Assembly (NCBI RefSeq): GCF_030412785.1
Contig: NZ_CP125297.1
Location: forward strand, 551,745 to 615,744
Direction of reading: 5' to 3'
Length of the DNA: 64,000 nt
Source of the DNA: Paraburkholderia sabiae
GTDB taxonomy: Bacteria; Pseudomonadota; Gammaproteobacteria; Burkholderiales; Burkholderiaceae
A program made the translations under genes and the position numbers. Positions 29,393 to 37,936 of this stretch are shown piece by piece. Within the stretch, counting starts at the first letter, position 1. Each line of letters begins with the position of its first letter. Under the pieces are notes generated by a model. The model had not been told where the DNA came from, did no database searches, and worked only from the letters and a program-made list of their open reading frames with translations.

Positions 29393-30247
29393 ATGCATAT
29401 TCTCGATGTTAATCAGATGACCGAGTTTTTTGTGAAATCGTTTAGGCTCGTTGCGATCTTCGCTTCATTGTGCCTCGTGCTTGAGCTAATCCTTCCGGCT
29501 TATCGATACAGTTTTGCGTCTTATGTTCGCGGCGTCCGGAATTGGATCATTCGCATTGGGCTCGGTGCCGTAGTCTGGCACGGCTACGCCGTCGGTTTGG
29601 AACGGTTGGGGGTCGAGCCGCTCCTAACGGTCAATTTCGCGACATTGATTCACTCAGACAACGCAATCATTAACGTGGGCTTGGCCGTCCTTTCTGGGGT
29701 CTTGGTGGCGATCACCGGCGACTTTTTCTACTACTGGATGCATCGAGCTCAGCATGCTATTCCATTCATGTGGCGCATGCATGCTACTCATCACTCGATT
29801 CGCGAGCTGACAGCTTGGAATTGCAATCATCACGTGTCCGAGCCGCTTATCTATGCAGTGTTTGTGGCACTACCACTCACGCTGATTCACTTTGAATCTG
29901 GCGTGGTGCCAGTTGTTGCGATGACACTGATTGCCTTTCAGGCGCATCTTTCGCACTCTAGCACCCGCGTCAATCTTGGTCTGCTTCGATACGTCATCGG
30001 CGACAATAAATTCCACCGTATTCACCACTCGTTGGAACCGCATCACCGACGCCGAAACTACGGGTTCTTCACGACTATCTGGGACACGATTTTTCGTACA
30101 GCGTACTGGCCGAAAAGGGATGAGTGGCCGGAAGTTGGTCTTCGAGACCAGTCTGAACCGCTCACCGTGATCGACTACTTTATGTTTCCGTTTGATCGTA
30201 GCCGCTGGTGCAAGACTAGTGCTGGAAGCGGTGTGCGGCACAGTTGA
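29393..30247 (+). CDS. Fatty acid hydroxylase / sterol desaturase superfamily protein, under a nod box
   Basis: 284 residues, a membrane di-iron oxygenase. Three or four hydrophobic segments occupy residues 10-110 and 150-185. Histidine boxes are HRAQH near 116, HATHH near 130, NCNHHVSE, and HRIHH near 209 followed by HH. The start at 29393 (MHILDVNQM) has a GGAG site; the upstream ATG at 29300 has none. It is alone in its orientation here and follows the nod box at 29082, so flavonoid/NodD control is likely. It may hydroxylate a Nod-factor acyl chain or a membrane lipid; this is inference. Confidence 0.85.
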   Translation: MHILDVNQMTEFFVKSFRLVAIFASLCLVLELILPAYRYSFASYVRGVRNWIIRIGLGAVVWHGYAVGLERLGVEPLLTVNFATLIHSDNAIINVGLAVLSGVLVAITGDFFYYWMHRAQHAIPFMWRMHATHHSIRELTAWNCNHHVSEPLIYAVFVALPLTLIHFESGVVPVVAMTLIAFQAHLSHSSTRVNLGLLRYVIGDNKFHRIHHSLEPHHRRRNYGFFTTIWDTIFRTAYWPKRDEWPEVGLRDQSEPLTVIDYFMFPFDRSRWCKTSAGSGVRHS

Positions 30248-30924
30248 GGCTGCGATTGACCGCTGTAAAGGTTTGCGCTGAGAATCAGATTGTCGAACAC
30301 AGAAGGATGTACAGCTGAAAACTCGACGGAGATGCACTGGCGGGCGTGTCCCGCTCCGCTTAATGTGATCCTGGCGTGCGTGCGCAGGTGCCAGCGAAAC
30401 TTTAAAGAATCGATGGGAGCGGGGCGTCTCAGTGGATCGGTTAACCGCGCATCGTTGAGCGCTTACAGTAAGTTGCTGCCGTTGCGGGAGAGGCGTTTTA
30501 TCGCGAGCGCACCTTCGGCCGGGGTTGGTGCGTCAGTGAGATCTATACCAGAACCAGAGCCAAAGGATGGACCCAGTATCACACAGTCGGCAGGGCAGGG
30601 CATACCATTCGTCCCGAGCTCACCATTCTGGGCGATTTATTTTCAAAATCGTGCCGTGCCGCCGGCTTATTCCAATGGACCTGAAGCAGAAATCGATACG
30701 GCTGCGCAGGAAGTCAAGTTCGTGGGAACAGAATGCGTCGCGCGGGCGTTGGGGGGCGATGTTTTGCATTCGGTGGCTCACATGGTTGCAGGGGGGAGAC
30801 TTGGACAACAGCGTCACGCAAACTTTCTCCCGCGCAGTGTTTCTTTTGGATTGGACTGCTGCTCAAGCCGCTCGCCCCCACTGATTCCTACAGATCCATC
30901 CACATGACAGGAGGCAGCAATACC
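30248..30924. other. Non-coding interval
   Basis: No gene recognised between the hydroxylase and the GH12 gene; frames here have no family resemblance. The GH12 ribosome site (AGGAGG at about 30909) lies at the right end. Confidence 0.4.
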
Positions 30925-31701
30925 ATGCGCCGAATCTCGATCCTAGCAAGCTACGCTGCCACCGCCACACTGATGCTTTGCGTCAGCAGCGCGCAAGCCG
31001 CGACTTGGTCTGCATCTTCCCCCGAAACCTCGTCCTGCCGCTCGACCAATCTATTTGCCTCATGGATCTACGGCGGCTACACCCTTAACAACGACGTCTG
31101 GTCTCCCTGCCGCAATGTGGAAGCGGGTGCGCAGACCATCTGGGCCAACACGAACCTCGACTGGGGCGTAACTTCGGATCAGCCTAACACCAGCGGCATC
31201 AAATCCTATCCGCACATCGGTTACTTGATCAATAAGACCATCGGTTCGCTGAACACGCTGACCGCGGTGGTATCGGCTACTACGCCTTCTGGCGGTGCAT
31301 GGGAATCGACCCTCGACATATGGGCTAGCAACAATGCGCACGAGATTATGGTTTGGCTGAATTACACCGGAACCTCGGAAGGGTGCGGTAATGTCAAGCC
31401 GATCTCCTACAACTGGACGTCCGCTGGTTGCGCAATACCGCTGCACAGCAACGTCTCGCTAGCCGGTGGGACTTGGAACGTCTACGTGGGCAGCAACGGC
31501 AGCAACCCGGTTTATTCGTTCGTGCGCACAACTAAGACCAACGACACGACGATCGATGTGCTGGCGATCATGAAGTACCTGAAGTCACTTAACTATTTCG
31601 ACGACGTTACGATCGGCGAACTCCAATACGGCTTCGAGATCACGTCGTCGCCGGGCGGCCTGAGTTTCGCGTCCAAGAACTTCACTGTCACCGCCGAGTG
31701 A
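30925..31701 (+). CDS. Secreted glycoside hydrolase family 12 (endoglucanase/xyloglucanase)
   Basis: 258 residues. A Sec signal peptide (MRRISILASY...CVSSAQA, cleavage before ATWSAS) leads into a beta-jelly-roll GH12 domain. The nucleophile Glu is likely in AHEIMVWLNYTG (near 140) and the acid/base Glu in the C-terminal strand block ELQYGFEI (near 235-240). Four Cys suggest disulfides. Start chosen at 30925 for its AGGAGG site and the signal peptide; the longer frame from 30733 is spurious. The exported enzyme would cut beta-1,4-glucan or xyloglucan of plant cell walls. Confidence 0.85.
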   Translation: MRRISILASYAATATLMLCVSSAQAATWSASSPETSSCRSTNLFASWIYGGYTLNNDVWSPCRNVEAGAQTIWANTNLDWGVTSDQPNTSGIKSYPHIGYLINKTIGSLNTLTAVVSATTPSGGAWESTLDIWASNNAHEIMVWLNYTGTSEGCGNVKPISYNWTSAGCAIPLHSNVSLAGGTWNVYVGSNGSNPVYSFVRTTKTNDTTIDVLAIMKYLKSLNYFDDVTIGELQYGFEITSSPGGLSFASKNFTVTAE

Positions 31702-31827
31702 TTTCGCCGCCTAGCGTCGCGGACCGCCGTTTTGACGCCGGGCGCACCGTGTAGTTTCATCGCGCGGGATACGTCGCGCTCGATGAACCTGAAGCCAAGT
31801 TCTCTGTGCCGGTCAGTCATCCCGTTT

Positions 31828-31843
31828 TGTCGTAACAGCGACA
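31828..31843 (+). promoter_or_regulatory. NifA upstream activator sequence of the fdxN operon
   Basis: TGTCGTAACAGCGACA is an exact TGT-N10-ACA match, with extended TGTCG/CGACA symmetry. It lies 96 bp before the -24 element at 31939, the usual distance. Confidence 0.75.
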
Positions 31844-31938
31844 GGCTTGGCTCCAGTTGTCGGGTTTGAATGTCGGCGTAGCGAGACAAGATGAACTAAG
31901 AGTTCGCTGCATTTGCGCCATAGGCTGCCGCGCGCGAT

Positions 31939-31954
31939 TGGCACGGATCTCGCT
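31939..31954 (+). promoter_or_regulatory. Sigma-54 promoter of the fdxN operon
   Basis: TGGCACGGATCTCGCT: GG at 31940-31941 and GC at 31952-31953, ten bases apart, one mismatch in the -12 box (TCGC for TTGC). About 210 bp upstream of fdxN. Confidence 0.75.
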
Positions 31955-32164
31955 TTTGCCTACTGCGCAACCGCCGTCGGTTGCTACGAGCCATCTATGG
32001 ATGGATAGCGTGAGCGACAGCATGCTGCCTTCGACTGCCTGTAGCGGCGTCGTACAGATAACACGCTTGGGTCGTTCGTCGAAGCGCCTGCCGTCGCCCA
32101 GCAGGCAGGATAGTCATGTCTGTCTGACCGGGCGTACACCGATCATCATTGCAAGGAGTGTCGC

Positions 32165-32359
32165 ATGGCCCTGAAGATCATTGCGTCAACGTGTACCGGC
32201 TGCTCCGCCTGCGAGCCGCAGTGTGCCAATGTCGCCATCTGTGAGAAAAACGGTGTCTTTGCAATCGATCCGAAGAAATGCACGGAGTGCGACGGACAGT
32301 TCGATACTCCGCAATGCGTGGCGGTGTGCCCCGTGGACGGATGCATCGTTCCGGCCTAG
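32165..32359 (+). CDS. fdxN: 2[4Fe-4S] ferredoxin, nif-type
   Basis: 64 residues. First cluster motif [11 protein letters not shown]; second starts CTEC and ends CVAVCP with the longer loop typical of nif ferredoxins next to nifB. Electron carrier in nitrogenase maturation or reduction. The ATG has an AAGGAG site. Here it is the first gene after a NifA/sigma-54 type promoter, without nifB in front. Confidence 0.93.
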   Translation: MALKIIASTCTGCSACEPQCANVAICEKNGVFAIDPKKCTECDGQFDTPQCVAVCPVDGCIVPA

Positions 32360-32423
32360 CCCGTTTCCCCGCGCGTCGCGCCACCTGCGTCTAACAACTG
32401 CTCACTTTGACGGAATCGAAATC

Positions 32424-32820
32424 ATGCTGCCCAACCTTACCGTTACACCCGCTGCCGAAAAGTTCATGCGCCGTGTTGTGCGCTTTTCCGGCTTGCCATC
32501 TGGTGCGGGATTTCGTCTGCTGGTGAACTCTGGTGGATGCTCCGGATACGATGCCGGACAGTGCCGTAACCGGGGCGCAGCTAGGCGACGAGGCGATGGA
32601 GATCAATGGTCTGCGTCTTTTCCTGCCCGCAGAAAGCCGCCTGCTGCTGGACGGTGTGACGATCGACTTCGTCGACACACCTGACCGGTCGGGTTTCGCG
32701 TTCATGAAGGACAATTCGGGACCTGGTGTTGCCGCCAGCGAAGGCGAACCCGGTGTCAGGCGCGTTGAAGTGGGTGCGATCGGACACGGGCGTCCCTTGT
32801 TGCCGCCACCGGCATCGTGA
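32424..32820 (+). pseudogene. nif-linked HesB/IscA-like iron-sulfur protein, frameshifted
   Basis: Starts MLPNLTVTPAAEKFMRRV and FRLLVNSGGCSGYDA, the A-type scaffold fold. A single-base shift near 32550 moves the rest to another frame: GDEAMEINGLRLFLPAESR and VTIDFVDTPDRSGFAFMKDN. The C-terminal CxC expected of the family is not seen. Lies 64 bases after fdxN, same operon. The frameshift could be a real mutation or a sequence error; without the CxC the protein would be doubtful anyway. Confidence 0.75.
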
Positions 32821-32850
32821 AGTGCACACCTTGGCCTTTCGCAGGAGCAA

Positions 32851-33267
32851 ATGATGGGTGACTTGCAAAACGAGGACGCCATCGAGGTCGCATGTGCGCC
32901 ATCGTTCAGCATTGGCGAGCGTGTGATCGCGCGCTCGGTAATTCGCAACGATGGCACCTATGCCGGCAAGAATATGGGCGAGCTTCTCGTGAGCAAGGGC
33001 GACACAGGCTATGTCACCCGGATCGACATGTTCCTGCAACGGTTTTACATCTATGCGGTTCATTTCGTTGAAACTGATCGCAAGGTCGGCATGCGCGCGA
33101 AGGAACTGTGCACGCTCGATTATCTTCCCGATCACGTGCTCGCGCGAGCGGGCCACGGCCTCTTCGCTCGCATTTCACTCCCTGCCGGCATATCGGTGGG
33201 GAAAATGCCTCGCCGCTCTGGGCGATCTCCGCAACCATGGCGGATATCCCGACCGGGAAGAAGATGA
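32851..33267 (+). CDS. nifZ: NifZ family protein, 3' end frameshifted
   Basis: 138 residues. Residues 20-85 form the NifZ domain (GERVIARSVIRNDGTYAGKN, KGDTGYV, FLQRFYIYAVHF, GMRAKELCTLD). NifZ helps MoFe-protein P-cluster maturation. After about 33200 the read frame turns to Arg/Pro-rich noise, while the other frames give LRNHGGYPDREEDE and then SLVTAGSRGAIVGFDAD, which look like a second NifZ-like repeat. So the gene probably once had two repeats and has shifted. Good CAGGAG site at the ATG. Confidence 0.75.
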   Translation: MMGDLQNEDAIEVACAPSFSIGERVIARSVIRNDGTYAGKNMGELLVSKGDTGYVTRIDMFLQRFYIYAVHFVETDRKVGMRAKELCTLDYLPDHVLARAGHGLFARISLPAGISVGKMPRRSGRSPQPWRISRPGRR

Positions 33268-33521
33268 GTCTCGTGACGGCCGGATCGCGCGGAGCGATCG
33301 TCGGGTTCGACGCGGATCGCGGGCTACACTGACGAAGAAATCGCGCTTTCATCAACATGCCTGTTATCCGATGAAGGCTAGCTACTAGGTCCATGACTGT
33401 CAATGAGTTGCTGCGTGGCACGGCACACGTGCCCGAGAGTTGCGACGTCCGCTCTCCTCGTTACTCGAAGACCATGGCGCATGCAGCATATGTTTGCCAC
33501 ACAGACTGAGGAGCTTCAGAC

Positions 33522-33740
33522 GTGAAAGTGATGATCTGCAGGGATAGACGAGGAGCATTGACCGCTTATGTCCCGAAGAAGGATCTTGAGGAACCAATCG
33601 TTTCCGTTGCGCGCGCCCATATATGGGGGGGGGTCATTACCCTGGCCAATGGCTGGCAGCTGGAGCTGCCCGAAATGGCACCTGATACGGCGCTCCCCGT
33701 CACTGTAGAAGCCCGGCGCGTGACGGGGAAGACGGACTGA
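33522..33740 (+). CDS. nifT: NifT/FixU protein
   Basis: 72 residues matching NifT/FixU: MKVMICRDRRGALTAYVPKK, LEEPIVS, and the conserved GGVITLANGWQLELP. A small protein with a minor, poorly defined role in nitrogenase maturation. Last gene of the fdxN operon; about 250 bases after nifZ. Confidence 0.93.
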   Translation: MKVMICRDRRGALTAYVPKKDLEEPIVSVARAHIWGGVITLANGWQLELPEMAPDTALPVTVEARRVTGKTD

Positions 33741-33746
33741 TATGAC

Positions 33747-33826
33747 GCTCGCTTCTGCTTAGAGAATGAAAGGGACCTCCCGTCCCGAGGCCGCAGCGGA
33801 AGCCGCGAGTCGGCATCAACGTGCCA
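33747..33826 (+). repeat. IS1111-type left-end repeat, copy 2
   Basis: Second copy of the 80-base sequence at 27745-27832, with about eight changes. Seven bases after nifT. Here the repeat joins directly to the middle of a transposase gene, so the 5' half of the element is deleted. Confidence 0.75.
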
Positions 33827-33827
33827 T

Positions 33828-34468
33828 TTGCCGTTCACGGTGTGGACACAAATCAACGGGCTGCGCGGGCTGCTGACGGAATACGGCGAAGTCATGGGCA
33901 AGGGTCGAGCGGCTCTGGACAGGGCAATGCCAGAGGTGCTATCCCGGGTTGCCGATCGCCCGCCAGCGGTACTCGTTGACACGCTGCGGGAGCAGTGGAG
34001 CGGATTGACCAGTGTGGACGGTCAGATCGCCACCATCGAGCGACGGATGCGCGAATGGAAAAAGAAGACAGGCAGGTCAAGGCGATCAGCCAGATCCCCG
34101 GTGTGGTTTTGCTGACGGCGACAGCGGCAGTCGCAACAATAGGCGACGCAAAAGTGTTCCGCTCCGGCCGCGAGTTTGCCGCCTGTATCGGGCTCGTACC
34201 AAAGCAAACGGGTTCGGGTGGCAAGAGAAACCTGCATGGGATCAGCAAGCGTGGCGACATCTATTTGCGCACGTTGCTCATCCACGGTGCGCGCAGCGTT
34301 ATCACCAGCGCGAAAAATCCTGATCCCTGGATCGAACAAATGAAGAAACGGCGGCCACCGAATGTAGTGGTCGTTGCACTGGCGAACAAGATAGCGCGAA
34401 CGATATGGGCCGTGTTGGCTCATGGGCGCCAATATGAGTCAGACTGGGTAAGCGTGAAGCTGGCATAA
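33828..34468 (+). pseudogene. IS110-family (IS1111 subgroup) transposase, 3' half, frameshifted
   Basis: Lacks the DEDD domain. Contains TQINGLRGLLTEYGEVM, then after a shift near 34060 continues ISQIPGVVLLTATAAVATIG, GLVPKQTGSGGKRNLHG and LLIHGARSVITSAK to a normal C-terminus. A non-autonomous remnant. Confidence 0.85.
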
Positions 34469-34738
34469 CGGCTGGTTTCACACAGATCGTTGACCTTTAA
34501 TTGATGGAGCGTCGAAAGGTTGCGCTGGCAATCGAGAGTGATGGCAAAACAGATCGGACCGACGATTCGCTAAACCTGAATCCAGAGTAGAGCTTCGAGC
34601 TCGATGGCTAAATGAGGCGCGGGTGAGCGGATTCCATAGGGGCCCGCAGCAAAAATATCAGCTGCAACAAGGCTGATGGTATGGACTCCCGCCCCCTTCG
34701 GGGCGACACTGATCTCACCAATTTCCGGGAGAACATCT

Positions 34739-35752
34739 ATGCCTGCGCTCACCATTGGTCTCGATATTGCGAAGAACGTATTCCAGGTTTATGGCGTCGA
34801 TCGTGGTGGCAGACCTGTCATACAGCGGAAGCTCCGTCGAGCAGATGTGTTGAAGTTCTTCTCGAAACTGGAACGAAGCCTGATCGGCATCGAAGCGTGT
34901 CATGGTTCGCACTTCTGGGCCCGTGAACTGAGCTCGCAAGGGCATACGGTGCGCCTTCTGCCAACGCAATATGTGAAACCCTTTCTGGTCGGTGGCAAGA
35001 ACGATGCGAATGACGCTTCGGCCATCTGCGCGGCGGTGTCACGACCTGGCATTCATCCGGTACCGATCAAAAGCGCTGAACAGCAGTCACTGCAGTCGGT
35101 TCATCGTATGCGTGAGCGGCTCGTTCACGAGCGAACAGCGAAATCAAACCAGATACGAAGCATGTTTGCCGAAGAGGGGTTCATCTTTCCAATGGGTATC
35201 GTTCATTTAAGACAGGGTGTCGTGGCACTCGTGAATGATGCTGATGCCCGCATCACGATCCTGCTTCGACGGCTTGGCTCAATGTACATCGAACAGTTGG
35301 CAGCGTTACAGCGATGGATCGACGAACTCGCTTCCGAGATTGCCGAGATATTCAAACGCAATGAAAGCTGCCAGCGTCTCGCTACGGTACCCGGGATTGG
35401 ACCGCTCGTAGCAACCGCATTGTTCAGCGGCGTCGGAGATCCACAGCAGTTCAGGAACGGGCGGCAGTTCGCAGCGTGGTTGGGTCTGACGCCCAGGCAG
35501 CGATCAAGCGGTGGCAAGTCAAAGCTGGGCAGCATCACAAAGCATGGCGACACCTATCTCCGCACCCTGCTGGTCCAGGGCGCGCGCGCTGTAATGCGCT
35601 TTGTAGACCGTCGTGACGACCGACATAGTCGCTGGATCAAAGCTGTGATGCAGCGCCGCCACGTGAGCATCGCTGCAATCGCGCTCGCGAACAAGACGGC
35701 GCGAATTGCGTGGGCAATACTGACGAGCAATGACAGCTTCAGGCTGGCGTAG
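34739..35752 (+). CDS. IS110-family (IS1111 subgroup) transposase
   Basis: 337 residues, intact. DEDD domain: MPALTIGLDIAKNVFQVYG, SLIGIEACHGSHFWAREL, GGKNDANDASAICAAV. C-terminal domain: VPGIGPLVATALFSGVG and GLTPRQRSSGGKSKLGSI with the Ser-rich catalytic block. Start at ATG 34739; an earlier in-frame start at 34676 lies outside the element. Probably active. Confidence 0.92.
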   Translation: MPALTIGLDIAKNVFQVYGVDRGGRPVIQRKLRRADVLKFFSKLERSLIGIEACHGSHFWARELSSQGHTVRLLPTQYVKPFLVGGKNDANDASAICAAVSRPGIHPVPIKSAEQQSLQSVHRMRERLVHERTAKSNQIRSMFAEEGFIFPMGIVHLRQGVVALVNDADARITILLRRLGSMYIEQLAALQRWIDELASEIAEIFKRNESCQRLATVPGIGPLVATALFSGVGDPQQFRNGRQFAAWLGLTPRQRSSGGKSKLGSITKHGDTYLRTLLVQGARAVMRFVDRRDDRHSRWIKAVMQRRHVSIAAIALANKTARIAWAILTSNDSFRLA

Positions 35753-36000
35753 CTCGCTTGTAACGCATCGAAGTAATTTCACTCCATCCACGATTGCGCA
35801 AGAAGCGGCAAGCATGGCGAACCGGTCGGACCGGCGCTTGTAGATCCTGATATATCCGGCGGCTGCATCAAGAAGCCAGGAGGCCGATGAGGGACAAGCG
35901 CGCAAACGTCCATGATGGCTCGTGCCGATGGCCGGCACATAAAAAGCCGAATGTACGGACGCAGTCGAGACCTTCAAAATGCACACCGATCTTGCTCATA
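35753..36000 (+). ncRNA. Candidate IS1111 guide (seek/bridge) RNA region
   Basis: The 248-base region between the transposase stop and the right inverted repeat carries no gene. In IS1111-type elements this 3' region encodes the structured guide RNA. I infer its presence from element layout; I did not fold it. Confidence 0.35.
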
Positions 36001-36013
36001 GGCGGGAGTCCAT

Positions 36014-36783
36014 GTACGGATATAAAGCTGCAGCCGTTCGTGTAACTACCAGCTCCCGACATCTTCCGAAGTTATCGATAGTCACACTCTCTGCCATCAA
36101 TGCGACCACAAGCGAATGAGGAAGTGGGCATGCAACGCGTTAGAGAAAATGCGTCACCATGTGGATAAAGAAATCGAGCTAAGGTTGGTTTCTTTTCGAA
36201 TCGTATGTAATTTTTGTGTAACGGGAACTAGTCCATCAGTGATTGACAATGCGTGTTGCCATTAAAAATCGTTAGAACTGCATCAGAAATATTCATGTTA
36301 ACAACATGTCTCGCTGTGGCAAGATGAGCAACAACGGATATGGGGCGGGTCAAGATGTAGGTGATGGTGGCGCTTGCGGTTCTGTGCGCGTTTGGTCGGC
36401 GCGACGTTTGCGGCGACTGATGATAAGTAGTTTGGTTCGGTTCAGATGAGTTAATCGCATGTCGTTGGCTCAAACTGCAGTTCGCCTCGCATGGCGGAAC
36501 ACTGATCTTCCCGCGAATGACATGACTTTTGAAGGACTCGAAATGAACAGTGTCGGCGATGACCGTAATTCAGCGCAGAAGCGAACGCGCCGAATATGTA
36601 TCCGGCTGGGGTAAGGCGTGGAAGCTAGCGTGTCGACAATTCAAACGGTCTCGTGAAGGCTGAGGCACGGCCAATATGGTGAGAAATGCAGTGGAATTTG
36701 TGTCACATGGCCATCCACTTAAGAATGCCTGAATGTACCGTTCACGCCTTCACATAATCATCTTCGATCGCGGAGTGTTATAC
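36014..36783. other. Intergenic region upstream of the rhizobitoxine-type operon
   Basis: AT-rich, no gene. It should hold the operon promoter. I found no convincing -24/-12 sigma-54 element and no nod box; the promoter type is not clear. Confidence 0.45.
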
Positions 36784-37935
36784 ATGACTGTAAAACATCA
36801 TTTCTTGCTGACACCGGGGCCATTGACGTTGAGCGATGAGGTCAGGGCGCAGATGCAATATGACGTCGGCTCGCGCGACGGGTGTTTCAAGACGATAACG
36901 GATCGGGTAAGAGAGACAATAGTTGATTTAGTTGACGGTAAAGACGCCTACTCGGTGGTCCCGATGCAAGGCGGTGGATCCTACGGCATCGAAGCCGCGT
37001 TGCTTTCCTTTGTTGCGCCTTCCGATCGGCCTCTCGTCTGCATCAATGGAATTTACGGTGAGCGGATGCTAAAAATGCTGCAACTCCGTGGTGTACATGT
37101 TGTCAGCATGACTGCTCCCTGTGATGAGCCACTTTCAACATCCCAAATCGCTGAATATCTGAGGAGGAATGCCACGATAACGCATCTGTGCTTCGTGCAT
37201 TGCGAAACCACCACAGGCGTCATTAATCCGATCGGACCGATAGTAGAACTAGCAAAGAAGCGTGGCGTAAGAACGATCATAGATGCAATCAGTTCCTTCG
37301 GTGCCGTGGAGATTAACGCCAAGCAGGTGCAATTTGACGTCCTTGTCACTTCTAGCAATAAATGCATTGAGGGTCCACCGGGTGTGTCGTTTGTAATCGC
37401 TTCATTGGAGATGCTTAATAGCAACGCGAAGCATATGAATTCTTTCGTGCTGGATGTTCGAGACCAATGGAACAGTTTTGAGAATTCCGGTGAATGGCGC
37501 TCCACTCCTCCAACACATGTCATCCAGGCTTGCGCCAAAGCACTTGAGCGACTGACCATCGAGGGCGTCTGTCGCCGCGGTGAGCGTTACCGTTCTGTAC
37601 GTGACGCCATCATCGGCGCAACCGCGCCGTACGCCTCTCCTCTTTTAAACGCGAGTATACGGTCACCGGTATGCCTTGCCCTTACCGCACCTAATGTCAT
37701 TCGTACCCAAAAAGACCTCGACGCGCTGTACGCCCATCTGGTGGACTACAACCTCTACATCTATACAAAGTTGCATTCTCAGTCCCGCAGTTTCAGGATT
37801 GGTTGTATGGGATGCATCGATCCGATGTGGATTCGCCTGTTGGAAATCGCGTTTCAGGATTTCTTCGATGCCAATCGAGACATTAGAAAACACTTGCCGG
37901 CGTCAAAAAAACGATATTTGGAAAAGGTCTTGTGA
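36784..37935 (+). CDS. rtxA: Class V aminotransferase, equivalent to RtxA N-terminal half
   Basis: 383 residues, PLP-dependent (fold type I, PhnW/serine-pyruvate aminotransferase group). Starts FLLTPGPLTLSDEV; PLP Lys in VTSSNKCIEGPPG near 191; DAISSFGAVEI carries the PLP-ring Asp. In Bradyrhizobium elkanii RtxA an aminotransferase half is needed to form serinol and is fused to a sulfhydrylase-like half. Here the two halves are separate genes: this one stops (TGA 37933-37935) and the next ATG begins at 37937. The start at 36784 has a GGAG site. First gene of a seven-gene operon. Confidence 0.85.
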   Translation: MTVKHHFLLTPGPLTLSDEVRAQMQYDVGSRDGCFKTITDRVRETIVDLVDGKDAYSVVPMQGGGSYGIEAALLSFVAPSDRPLVCINGIYGERMLKMLQLRGVHVVSMTAPCDEPLSTSQIAEYLRRNATITHLCFVHCETTTGVINPIGPIVELAKKRGVRTIIDAISSFGAVEINAKQVQFDVLVTSSNKCIEGPPGVSFVIASLEMLNSNAKHMNSFVLDVRDQWNSFENSGEWRSTPPTHVIQACAKALERLTIEGVCRRGERYRSVRDAIIGATAPYASPLLNASIRSPVCLALTAPNVIRTQKDLDALYAHLVDYNLYIYTKLHSQSRSFRIGCMGCIDPMWIRLLEIAFQDFFDANRDIRKHLPASKKRYLEKVL

Positions 37936-37936
37936 T

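Larger units (their letters stand above)
34681..36013 (+). mobile_element. Complete IS1111-type IS110-family element
   Basis: Bounded by 13-bp perfect inverted repeats ATGGACTCCCGCC (34681-34693) and GGCGGGAGTCCAT (36001-36013), the subterminal repeats typical of IS1111-type elements. Short 5' side (58 bases) and long 3' non-coding side (about 250 bases) around one intact transposase gene. Confidence 0.8.

Noticed and set aside
30290..30907. 205-codon frame between the hydroxylase and GH12 genes
   Set aside because: No ribosome site or family resemblance; overlaps other random frames.
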